Positions 43,235-51,339 of a DNA stretch of 64,000 nucleotides are shown in pieces (position 1 is the first letter of the stretch; each line of letters starts with the position of its first letter). Under the pieces are notes generated by a model, which was given only the letters and a program-made list of their open reading frames with translations, was not told the DNA's origin and searched no databases. The DNA is from HGM04593 sp045644465. GTDB taxonomy: Bacteria; Bacteroidota; Bacteroidia; Bacteroidales; Bacteroidaceae. The DNA lies in contig JAZRGV010000062.1 in NCBI GenBank assembly GCA_045644465.1, positions 1-64,000 of the forward strand, in the 5' to 3' direction. The position numbers were made by a program, and so were the translations under genes.

Positions 43235-44302
43235 ATGAATATGAGAAAGTTAGTATTGTTGCTTGTTATGGCCTATCCGCTGGTATCGGTTGCTCAGCGT
43301 AACGATATCTACTTCATTCCCAAAAAGGCTGAAACAATTGTGATTCTTGAAGATGAAGATCCGTGTTATGAAGACGAGTATGTGGAAGAGAATTATGCCG
43401 ATGACTCTTATGTTTACGACGAGGATGATTTCCGTTATTCAACACGTATTGTACGTTTCCGTAATACAAACAGTTGTCTTGGAAGTCCTCTGTATTGGGA
43501 TTTGATGTACCACAATACATATAACGACTGGTTGCTGTACGACAACGGATACTATATTGATATATATCCAACCTACAACAATTGGTGGGGCTGGAACTCA
43601 TGGTATCATACATCTTGGTACGATCCATGGAGGTATCATCACCACTATCCCTCATATCATTGGAATTGCCATCATCACATACATGGCGGTTTTCGTCCAC
43701 CTTATATAAATAATAATTCATGGCGCCCGGCACATAAGGTACATACCAATGTTCCTGTGCGAAAAGAGGTTCGTAACACGAATACCGCTTCCAATGGCGT
43801 AAGGAGAAACAATAACACTGCAAGACCTGCGCGTGGCGAAACTTCGGTTGTTAACCGTCAAAGCGGACAAACATCTAACCGCGTTAGGCCTGCAGCCTCG
43901 GGTCATCGTGTAAACGCACCAGCCCGTAATAATAATGGTGAGACAACTACGGTACGTCGTCAACAGCCACAGCGCGTAACGAATGGTGGTAAAGTGAACC
44001 AAAGTGGAGGAGTGCGTACCCAACAGCCACGCCGAACATCGGTGCCTGCTACCGGTAGCAAGAACGATAAGGTCAATAGTACACAAACAAGGAATAGTGC
44101 AAATAGTGTGCGTTCATCACGTACTTCTTCTTCATCGAACAGTAGCAGAAGCTCCTATCGTAGCAGCAGCTCTTCTTCGGGGGAGTACAATCGTCCAAGC
44201 AGTACAAGCGTTTCGCGTCAGCGTAGCTCATCATCGGGCGGAAGTTCAATGTCAGGAGTTGCAAGAGGTGGTTCTGTTTCACGTGGCGGTTCACGCCGTT
44301 GA
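43235..44302 (+). CDS. Secreted low-complexity protein (acidic, Tyr/Trp/His-rich, then Asn/Arg/Ser-rich)
   Basis: 355 aa with a signal peptide ending VSVAQ. After it come an acidic stretch (about 30-65; EDEDPCYEDEYVEENYADD), a Tyr/Trp/His-rich part (about 85-160; NNWWGWNSWYHTSWYDPWRY, HHHYPSYHWNCHHHIH) and a long basic Asn/Arg/Thr/Ser-rich tail (about 165-355) with Ser runs and Gly-Gly-Ser repeats. No enzymatic motif. Composition suggests an unfolded surface or metal-binding protein. A Met at residue 3 is an alternative start. A -7-like TATCTTCG (43193-43200) precedes it. Followed 36 bases later by a barrel gene. Confidence 0.75.
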   Translation: MNMRKLVLLLVMAYPLVSVAQRNDIYFIPKKAETIVILEDEDPCYEDEYVEENYADDSYVYDEDDFRYSTRIVRFRNTNSCLGSPLYWDLMYHNTYNDWLLYDNGYYIDIYPTYNNWWGWNSWYHTSWYDPWRYHHHYPSYHWNCHHHIHGGFRPPYINNNSWRPAHKVHTNVPVRKEVRNTNTASNGVRRNNNTARPARGETSVVNRQSGQTSNRVRPAASGHRVNAPARNNNGETTTVRRQQPQRVTNGGKVNQSGGVRTQQPRRTSVPATGSKNDKVNSTQTRNSANSVRSSRTSSSSNSSRSSYRSSSSSSGEYNRPSSTSVSRQRSSSSGGSSMSGVARGGSVSRGGSRR

Positions 44303-44338
44303 AACTTGTGAAAATATATTCTTCACAATTGGTCTAAT

Positions 44339-45874
44339 ATGAAAAACACAATGTTTATGAAACGATTGATATATATAATATTCTCTGTTTTACCATTGAT
44401 GGCAACATCACAGAATATGTACAACATAACAAGTCTGCTCGAGAACGACCCATCGGGTACAGCACGCTTTGTCTCTATGGGCGGTTCTATGGGCGCACTT
44501 GGTGGTGACTTGTCGGTGATGGGAACAAACCCTGCAGGAGCTGCAGTGTATCGTTCTTCCGATTTTAATATCACAGGAGTGTATGATATCGTAAAAAACA
44601 ACTCCAAGTTCGGTAACAAATCTGTTTCGGAAAGTTATAATGGTATCAATTTAAGCAATATGGGTTTTCTCATAGCATGCGAAACCGATGAGTCCCTTGT
44701 CAAATATGTAAATTTTGGTGGTAATTTCCGCCGCAAGCTCGCAATGCGCAATAATTTCGGTATGAATGGTGCTGCCGGCGGATATTCACAGCAATATGTT
44801 ATGGATTATCTGTATAGACAAAATTCTTTCACACCGGGAAACATTACTTCCGAGATGTATGGAGAATTTCAGTACGATTGGCTTACAATGCTTGCTTCTG
44901 ATGCAGGAATAAATGACAAAGATGGCAACTTCCTTACCAATCCTGACGGTACACTTATTTACAATCCAACAACATTGGGCTATTATAGCGAAGTTCGAGG
45001 TAGTCAGGATATCTTTGATATGAATATTTCTGTCAATATTAACGATATGGTTTATATTGGTGCAACTTTGGGAGTTCATAGTATAGACTATTCACGATAT
45101 ACATATTATTACGAAGACGATGAGATAGGAGAAATCTATTCCTTGAGCAATGATTATAGAGTTACCGGTACAGGATATGATTTCAAGATTGGTGCAATAT
45201 TCCGTCCTTTTGAGAATTTAATGCCTTTTAGGATAGGCGTATTTGCTCATACTCCGGTGTTCTACAGGCTGGTTGATTGTACTTCGGCTACAATGGTAGG
45301 TCCTTTTGGTAACGTGGCAAAGACTCAAAACAAGGAGCTTTATGGCGATGATTTATATACCGCTTATAATCTGAAAACACCTTGGCGTTTGGGTGCTGCT
45401 GTGTCATACACCTTTGGCCGTTCATTGGCATTGAATGCCGAATATGAGTTTGCCAATGCAGCAGCTACGTCGTTTACAGGTGGAAATGATATAGATGTAG
45501 CTCAGAATGTTGAGATAGACAATAACCTTAAGGCTCAGCACACAGTGCGTCTTGGAGCGGAATATATGTTGGGTAAATATGCTCTTCGTGCAGGATATAA
45601 CTATATATCTTCGCCTTTTAGAACCGATGCTTACAAGTGTATAGACAATACAACAATAAGCGAGACGTCAACCGAGTATATGAACAATTTCTCAAAGAAT
45701 ATCTTTACTTTGGGCGCCGGCTATACAGGTGATTTCTGGTATTTTGATGTTGCATATATGTGCCAGATGCAGAATTCCGATTTTTATCTCTATGATGATG
45801 GTTATCAAACTCCGGTAACGAAAGTAGAAACTGTTGGACATTCTATAGTAGCAGGTATTGGCTTCTGCTTTTGA
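44339..45874 (+). CDS. FadL/OmpP1-like outer-membrane transport protein
   Basis: 511 aa. Signal peptide ending ATSQ, then the pattern NITSLLENDPSGTARFVSMGGSMGALGGDLSVMGTNPAGAAVYRSSDFNITGVY, which matches the FadL/PorV-like N-terminus (Gly-rich box, NPAG). The rest is beta-barrel strands with Tyr-rich loops, ending in GIGFCF. Bacteroidetes members are often labelled hemin receptors without proof. Uptake of hydrophobic substrates is a guess. A start at the second Met (44357) would give a shorter signal peptide. Confidence 0.82.
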   Translation: MKNTMFMKRLIYIIFSVLPLMATSQNMYNITSLLENDPSGTARFVSMGGSMGALGGDLSVMGTNPAGAAVYRSSDFNITGVYDIVKNNSKFGNKSVSESYNGINLSNMGFLIACETDESLVKYVNFGGNFRRKLAMRNNFGMNGAAGGYSQQYVMDYLYRQNSFTPGNITSEMYGEFQYDWLTMLASDAGINDKDGNFLTNPDGTLIYNPTTLGYYSEVRGSQDIFDMNISVNINDMVYIGATLGVHSIDYSRYTYYYEDDEIGEIYSLSNDYRVTGTGYDFKIGAIFRPFENLMPFRIGVFAHTPVFYRLVDCTSATMVGPFGNVAKTQNKELYGDDLYTAYNLKTPWRLGAAVSYTFGRSLALNAEYEFANAAATSFTGGNDIDVAQNVEIDNNLKAQHTVRLGAEYMLGKYALRAGYNYISSPFRTDAYKCIDNTTISETSTEYMNNFSKNIFTLGAGYTGDFWYFDVAYMCQMQNSDFYLYDDGYQTPVTKVETVGHSIVAGIGFCF

Positions 45875-45896
45875 TAAGAAATCAGTTCTGTAAGTA

Positions 45897-45938
45897 ATAT
45901 GCCCCCTAAAAGTTAGACAAAACTTTTAGGGGGCATAT
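45897..45938. terminator. Perfect 18-bp-arm hairpin between convergent genes
   Basis: Arms 45897-45914 and 45921-45938 (core GCCCCCTAAAAGTT / AACTTTTAGGGGGC), 6-nt loop AGACAA. It lies between convergent genes and can terminate both. The sequence CCCCCTAAAAGTTAGACA also looks like the end repeats of IS3/IS150-type elements, so it may derive from one. Confidence 0.7.
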
Positions 45939-45959
45939 GTATGTTAAAAACATTGAAGT

Positions 45960-47027
45960 TTATTTCCTGCGCCAGAAGTTGAAACCTGCATATATCTTTA
46001 AATATCCAAAGCCGTTAATGATGGAGAGCGAAGGATTGGAATATGAATATGTGTGTGATACAAACGATGCACCGGCATAGTATCTTCCGTTGTTATATAC
46101 CAGTGCAAGGCGCGAAACAAGGTCGAAATTTATACTTGAAATAAATTCGGTGTTGCTGCTTGTTAATGATTTCAGAGAGGTGCTCTTGTAGCCTATGGCA
46201 GGCGATGATGAGATATTTGCAAGAAAATTTTTAGCAAAAACCCAGTTGTAGCTATAACCGAAGTTTATGCTTAGGTCCATATAGTCAATCTTCTTGAATT
46301 TAAGTTCGGGAAGCATCTGACTTTCAATCTTGGAGTCAATTGTTGTATGGTCGAACATAAACAGTTGTTCATTGTAACTTAATCCCAGGATGAGCGAACC
46401 GGCACTCTTGCGCTGGTTTGTCGATTGGCTGTACGCTGCCGGGAACGAGAACTTCTTGCTGTTGAAGATGTAGAATACGTTTGCTCCCACTTGAGATGTG
46501 CTTAGTCCATTAAACTCCTTGTTGTAGTTTGTCAGCGGTATGTCGTTTTCGTAGAATCCTTTAAGGCTGCGTATCTTGAAACCGTCGCTTCGCTTACGGT
46601 AGAAGAACTCAATTCCTGCCCTTGAACAGTAAAGGTTAAGATCCATGTCTATCTCGGGCTGCACATTGTTCAAAGCAAAGCTATATCCAACAAAAATCCA
46701 TCTCCAGCCGAAGCTTACTCCAAGCTTATTGTTCGATGATGGGCTTATAACAATGTTCTGCTCTTTGTTTTGTGCAGAGAAACGGTAATATTCGTAGCCA
46801 TAGGTGTATTGCGGCATCACCGACAGGTTGTATCTGTTTGGCTCGACATAGAATGTGTCTTGCTCCAATAGTCTTTCAATGAAATTTACGGTCCTATGGA
46901 ATATGTTTTCTCTCTTTGTGGTGGGTATCTCTCTTTCTTGCAGGCTGTCGGCATCAAATGTCCCGGTTCCTTTTGATAGGGACGGTATGCAGAACAATAA
47001 AAGGAGAAGAATTATTCTCTTTTTCAT
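45960..47027 (-). CDS. DUF4421 outer-membrane protein
   Basis: 355 aa from the ATG at 47027, giving a clear signal peptide (MKKRIILLLLLFCIPSLSKG); an ATG at 47033 is equally possible and longer frames overlap the upstream gene. After a short soluble part come barrel-like strands: NLSVMPQYTYGYEYYRF, NNKLGVSFGWRWIFVGYSF, and IYAGFNFWRRK at the end. The DUF4421 family is exclusive to Bacteroidetes and of unknown role. Last gene of a leftward five-gene run. Confidence 0.8.
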   Translation of the reverse strand: MKKRIILLLLLFCIPSLSKGTGTFDADSLQEREIPTTKRENIFHRTVNFIERLLEQDTFYVEPNRYNLSVMPQYTYGYEYYRFSAQNKEQNIVISPSSNNKLGVSFGWRWIFVGYSFALNNVQPEIDMDLNLYCSRAGIEFFYRKRSDGFKIRSLKGFYENDIPLTNYNKEFNGLSTSQVGANVFYIFNSKKFSFPAAYSQSTNQRKSAGSLILGLSYNEQLFMFDHTTIDSKIESQMLPELKFKKIDYMDLSINFGYSYNWVFAKNFLANISSSPAIGYKSTSLKSLTSSNTEFISSINFDLVSRLALVYNNGRYYAGASFVSHTYSYSNPSLSIINGFGYLKIYAGFNFWRRK

Positions 47028-47064
47028 TGTCATTGATGTTTTAGCCCGTTCCCTCTTCATTGCA

Positions 47065-48036
47065 TTATAGGATTTTTCCCAAAACCTTGTCGAGAACCCA
47101 GTTTGTTGGTGTTGCACTTATGCTGTCGCATTTGCATGTGCCTTTGCCCTGCAGGTGTTCTACAATGTTCCTGATAAGCGGCAGTTGAACGTACGGCGGG
47201 TTGGGTATGTTGAAATGCTTTGTACCTTCGGAGTTACGCAGTTCGATGGGTTCGAACGTGAATACCGAAAACTTGATGCTTCCCTTGCTGCCGAAAATTT
47301 CTATATGGTCCTCTTTTGACGACTCGTCCGAAACAAAGCACCATGAGCCCGAGCCTGGGATGCCCGAGTCGAACTTAAAGCACGCGCTCACCGTGTCCTC
47401 GACCTTGTATAGCCCACCTCTGTTTGTGGCATATCCTTCGGCGTGCAGTATGCATCCGAACATATCCTGCAGCAGGTCTATCTGGTGTGGCGCAAGGTCA
47501 TAGAAATATCCGCCGCCTGCAATGTCGGGCTGTACGCGCCAGGGCAGGTTATCGCGGTTGTAATCGAGATCGCGTGGAGGAACGGCAAAACGTATCTGCA
47601 CGTTAAGTACATTGCCTATCTGTGGTAACAGCTCTTTTACCTTAACAAAGTAGGGAAGGTAGCGTCTATAATATGCTACAAAGCAGGGTACTCCGGTCTC
47701 GCGTGATATGCGGTTTATGCGTGTGCAGTCTTCGTAGCTTGCAGCAAGAGGTTTTTCTACATATACAGGTTTACCGGCTTTCATAGCCATTATGGCATAT
47801 GTGGCATGTGAAGAGGGCGGAGTGGCTATGTATATGGCATTCACCGCCGGGTCGTCTATGAGAGCCTGTGCGTCGGTGTACCAGTGCGATATGTTATGGC
47901 GTTTGGCATAGTCCCTTGTTCGCTCTTTGTCGCGTCCCATTACGGCAACAACTTCAGAACCTTTCACTAACGGAAAGGCCGGTCCGCTTTTTTTTTCGGT
48001 GGCTTCGCCGCAACCAATGAATCCCCATTTTATCAT
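47065..48036 (-). CDS. Gfo/Idh/MocA-family oxidoreductase
   Basis: 323 aa from the ATG at 48036 (MIKWGFIGCG); a longer frame overlaps the porin gene. N-terminal Rossmann fold GFIGCGEATE, the YVEKPLAASYEDC motif with the catalytic Lys, then the C-terminal alpha/beta domain with GGGYFYDLAPHQIDLLQ (the DxxxH catalytic region). An NAD(P)-dependent sugar or inositol dehydrogenase; substrate unknown. No export signal, so cytoplasmic, in an operon otherwise made of envelope proteins. Confidence 0.9.
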   Translation of the reverse strand: MIKWGFIGCGEATEKKSGPAFPLVKGSEVVAVMGRDKERTRDYAKRHNISHWYTDAQALIDDPAVNAIYIATPPSSHATYAIMAMKAGKPVYVEKPLAASYEDCTRINRISRETGVPCFVAYYRRYLPYFVKVKELLPQIGNVLNVQIRFAVPPRDLDYNRDNLPWRVQPDIAGGGYFYDLAPHQIDLLQDMFGCILHAEGYATNRGGLYKVEDTVSACFKFDSGIPGSGSWCFVSDESSKEDHIEIFGSKGSIKFSVFTFEPIELRNSEGTKHFNIPNPPYVQLPLIRNIVEHLQGKGTCKCDSISATPTNWVLDKVLGKIL

Positions 48037-48049
48037 AGCGTCAATACTT

Positions 48050-50128
48050 TTAGTTAAAGAAATTCCATGAAATTCCAAAGCAGAATATTGCAGGGCTCAT
48101 AGGGTAGTGTGGCGCAAGGAAATATTCCCTGTTGCCAAGCCCTGTGTTAACATGGTAATATTTTACATAGAAACGTGCCTGTTTCAGCAAAAAGTTGGCA
48201 TACACTGTTGCCATTGGATAGTTACCTATGGCAATTTTGTTGGCCTGGTTCTGCTGTACATACTGGCCAAGTGCCGGTGAATAGTCGGGAGCATAATACT
48301 TTGTGAAATATCGTGCATCGGCTCCAATCTCGGTATGCAGCACCTTGGCTATCGTGAACTTCAGGAACATATTGGCATATGCGTTTATCATAGGCAAAGG
48401 CAATATGTCGTTGTTGCTGCTGTGCTGGTATGTAACCTCTGTGTTCAGGTTGAATATTCCCAGTTTGAAATCCTGCTTGAGTGATGCCGAGAACACCTGT
48501 ATGTTGGCGTTGTCCTGCTTTACCTTAAGTCTCCACAGATAGCGGCCTGCAGCACCTGAAGCCTTTGACTCGTTGGCAATGTATGTATAGTTTTTAATGT
48601 TCTCTATTCCGGCGCATAGCTTGGTTCTCCACGAAGGAATCTCAAATGTGCCCTCTATGCGTGTCTTGAACTCTTTGTTCAGGTCGTTGTCCCACCAGAA
48701 ATGTTCGGAATGGTAGTGGCGGTAGTAGAACGATGGGCGGTTGTTCTTGATGAATGCGTTTGCTTTCAACAGCATGTCGCGTTTCCATAGCTTGAAGTTG
48801 AACTGTACCCCGCCGTCGATAGAGAATGTACCCAGTTCCTCACCTATAAGTGATGTTATACCGTTGACATTGTATCTAAAGTGCTTGCCTCTTGTGCTTG
48901 ATATAGAACCACCGACCGACAGGATATGTTCGTTGTAGTTCTTTATGAACTCCTTGCCTTTTGCTGTGGTGTCGGGTAGAGTATATCTGTCGTATGTGTA
49001 TTCTGCAAAGGCTGTGATGTCGGCGAATGCGTATCTGCTGAATCCCTCGCATAGCGACAGTGCAAGGCGGTTTCTGACCTTTAGGCTTGTCGTCAGATTT
49101 GTTGAATCGTATGGCAGGAAGCTGTCGGCATAGTAGTTCGCCATTTTCATGTGGTTAATGAACTCATGTTCATGGTGTTCCACATCGGCAACGTGTGTTA
49201 TTCGTGCCACGCGTACAAATTCGGTTTCTGTAGAATCTTTTACAACGCCATTGCTGTCGGCAACCAACTTGTCGCGGTAGAATCCCATGTTGTAGCCATG
49301 TGTGAAAAAGACATCGTATATGCCGTTTCTGTTCCACGCTGCGTATAGGTTCACCGGGATATCGTTTGAAGTGAAGTTGCTGTTCATGCCGTCGGTCTCT
49401 TCGGGGCGTGTGATATATCGGTCGTCGGTTATACCGCCGTTCTCGGCCTGTTTCATGCGATAGTGCGATGCAAGCAGGTTGTAGTCGTAGTGGTCGTTCT
49501 TGAAGAACGAGAAGAGTGAGAAGTTTACGAGTGATGTAGCTTGCTTGTCATAACGTCCTCGTGCATACAGATAATCGAACAGAAAGCCGATGCCAAAGTG
49601 CTTGCCTGCGTTTGTAGAGAAATAGGCTCTTACACGGTCGTCGCCTGTTTGTCGGTTGCCCGACGAGTGGTAGCTCAGGTTAGTGTAGGGCGATTTGGTG
49701 TCAACGAAGAAGAACTCATTGGGACGCTTGTAGAAGTAATCGTATGGTTGCAGAAAATCGAACTTAGTTGTCGTGGGGCGGTTGAAGAATATTCGGCTCT
49801 GCCGGGGGGTACCCATATTGCCAAGGAAATTGTACTCCCCGTTCATACCCTCGGTAAGGTGCCAGTTCTGGAACATGAACTGCAGTGTGTCGGCATTCAC
49901 GGGAATTATGTTGCCGTTGAATTCATCGACATGCCACTGCCGTATATCCATCGGCACTTTCAGGTGGCTTTTTGTAGAGTCGGTAGGGTTGTTTCTGAAT
50001 GGGCTGAATATCTCACCGTTGCCAAGGCCTGCTCCACTGCTCTCCTCGTGCTGATGCTGTTCAAACACCTGTCCCATAAATGTGACAGGTATCAAACAAA
50101 AGAGCAGTGTAACAATTCTTTTAATCAT
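48050..50128 (-). CDS. Porin_10-family putative porin
   Basis: 692 aa, signal peptide ending VTFMGQ. Extended N-terminal region with PMDIRQWHVDEFNG, TLQFMFQNWHLTEGMNG and GNMGTPRQSRIFFNRP, then YDYFYKRPNEFFFVDTKSPYTNLSYHSSGNRQTGDDRVRAYFSTNAGKHFGIGF-type motifs (given here in shortened blocks) seen in Porin_10 proteins of Bacteroidetes. The remainder is barrel strands; the C-terminus FGISWNFFN ends in aromatics. Probably a large outer-membrane pore; the substrate is unknown. 14 bases after the small membrane gene. Confidence 0.85.
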   Translation of the reverse strand: MIKRIVTLLFCLIPVTFMGQVFEQHQHEESSGAGLGNGEIFSPFRNNPTDSTKSHLKVPMDIRQWHVDEFNGNIIPVNADTLQFMFQNWHLTEGMNGEYNFLGNMGTPRQSRIFFNRPTTTKFDFLQPYDYFYKRPNEFFFVDTKSPYTNLSYHSSGNRQTGDDRVRAYFSTNAGKHFGIGFLFDYLYARGRYDKQATSLVNFSLFSFFKNDHYDYNLLASHYRMKQAENGGITDDRYITRPEETDGMNSNFTSNDIPVNLYAAWNRNGIYDVFFTHGYNMGFYRDKLVADSNGVVKDSTETEFVRVARITHVADVEHHEHEFINHMKMANYYADSFLPYDSTNLTTSLKVRNRLALSLCEGFSRYAFADITAFAEYTYDRYTLPDTTAKGKEFIKNYNEHILSVGGSISSTRGKHFRYNVNGITSLIGEELGTFSIDGGVQFNFKLWKRDMLLKANAFIKNNRPSFYYRHYHSEHFWWDNDLNKEFKTRIEGTFEIPSWRTKLCAGIENIKNYTYIANESKASGAAGRYLWRLKVKQDNANIQVFSASLKQDFKLGIFNLNTEVTYQHSSNNDILPLPMINAYANMFLKFTIAKVLHTEIGADARYFTKYYAPDYSPALGQYVQQNQANKIAIGNYPMATVYANFLLKQARFYVKYYHVNTGLGNREYFLAPHYPMSPAIFCFGISWNFFN

Positions 50129-50142
50129 TGACGTATGGCACC

Positions 50143-50307
50143 TTAATTTACAAAGCGTAGAATGAATTCAAAGACCTTGAATGTTAAAGCAGCAATGCCT
50201 ACATAGAAGAAACTCTTGATGTCGGCAACATACATTATGATTGTTGCCGCTGTTGATGCAAGGAACAGTGTATTCAGTATGAATCTTATTTTATCAATGG
50301 TTCTCAT
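50143..50307 (-). CDS. 54-aa membrane protein in the porin operon
   Basis: A short gene: ATG at 50305-50307, TAA at 50143-50145. Sequence begins MRTIDKIRFILNTLFLASTA and ends FKVFEFILRFVN. Two membrane segments (about residues 9-28 and 33-52) are separated by a short polar turn. Its ATG overlaps the DUF4468 stop by four bases (ATGA) and it ends 14 bases before the porin, which argues strongly that it is real. Function unknown. Confidence 0.75.
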   Translation of the reverse strand: MRTIDKIRFILNTLFLASTAATIIMYVADIKSFFYVGIAALTFKVFEFILRFVN

Positions 50308-50891
50308 TTTCTGTTAAGTCTGTTTGTGAGGTCGTTGATCAAAAAATCTTTTAGTTCAATAGTCTTGTTGCGGAATTTACCTTCAAATTTCTTTAGCTTG
50401 CCCTTTTTGTTTATTGCATTTTCGTCGGTTATCCACTCTTCGGCAATCATCTTTAAACCGCCATTCTCGTCTTCGTCGTCATACCAGTATGTTATGCGCG
50501 ACATGTTGAATGTGCAGCTGCCGTCGTTGGCTGTGAGTGTTAGATAGTAATATATTCTCGCTCGCTCAAGCACCAATGGTTTGTTCTTGAAAACGATATA
50601 CTCTTCGCCTTTGAGTATTGCTGTGTATGGGTTGCCACTGTTTATATGTTTTGCCGAAATAATTGTTGGCTTTACAAAACGTTCCTTCAGCCACGCGTCG
50701 ATGACACTCTTTACCTGCTCGGCGGTGTAACCCTGTGCATGAATTGTCTCTTCGAATGTAACCTTACCGTTCTTGACAGGTATGGCTTGTATGTTGTTTA
50801 CTTCGATGTTTTTACCGGCAGTCTCGGTTAACTGGGCCTGTGCCGAAAATATTGTAAACACAATAAGTGCGAGTGTGGAAAACTTTTTCAT
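50304..50891 (-). CDS. DUF4468 secreted protein
   Basis: 195 aa with signal peptide ending SAQAQ. Mature part has NIQAIPVKNGKVTFEETIHA, GYTAEQVKSVIDAWLKERFVKP and VLERARIYYYLTLTANDG, the DUF4468 (TBP-like fold) pattern. A soluble periplasmic or surface domain of unknown role. First gene of the leftward run ending with DUF4421. ATGA overlap with the next gene. Confidence 0.85.
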   Translation of the reverse strand: MKKFSTLALIVFTIFSAQAQLTETAGKNIEVNNIQAIPVKNGKVTFEETIHAQGYTAEQVKSVIDAWLKERFVKPTIISAKHINSGNPYTAILKGEEYIVFKNKPLVLERARIYYYLTLTANDGSCTFNMSRITYWYDDEDENGGLKMIAEEWITDENAINKKGKLKKFEGKFRNKTIELKDFLINDLTNRLNRK

Positions 50892-51059
50892 ATATACAGA
50901 TAATAATTTACATAAATTATTCTGCGAAGATAATATAAATAAAATGAAAATAAAGGTATTTTTCTCGTCAATTATATCCTTTAACTATTGTGTTGCTAAA
51001 ATAAGGCTATCGATAGTTATAAAAATGCATCGACATAGAAAGAGTTTACTCGCATAGTT

Positions 51060-51260
51060 ACACTCGATGGTGAAAATGTGACGGTTTATACCGAAGGTGG
51101 TGACGACCTCGACCATCTCACCTGCACTCGGGTGAGCGTCTTGGTATTCTCCTTGTAGCCTTGGGCTACCATGGCCTCCCACATGCCGCGTGTGAGGTGC
51201 ATCTCGTCGCGGAAGTGGCGCAGGCATACACCTTCATCGACTACACCCGGAAGTAGGAAC
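51060..51260 (-). pseudogene. Decayed DUF4248-like gene remnant
   Basis: On the minus strand one frame reads ...DEGVCLRHFRDEMHLTRG, WEAMVAQGYKENTKTLTRVQ and then runs into nonsense, while a second frame continues at the same place with AGEMVEVVTTFG. Spliced together this resembles the C-terminal half of DUF4248 proteins (GY....K..T..QV..IVE..G), which occur on Bacteroides mobile DNA. A one-base frameshift and loss of the N-terminus make it non-functional. Similarity judged by eye. Confidence 0.35.
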
Positions 51261-51280
51261 GCCCTCTTCAGGAACAGGAA

Positions 51281-51320
51281 AAGAGAAATGCGGACCCACC
51301 CACGTGAATCCGCATCTCTT
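51281..51320 (-). terminator. Terminator of the BspA-like gene
   Basis: AAGAGAAATGCGGA (51281-51294) and TCCGCATCTCTT (51309-51320) pair with one bulge; on the minus strand the stem is followed by TTCTCTTTTCC. Confidence 0.75.
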
Positions 51321-51339
51321 CTTTTTGCACATTACCTTA

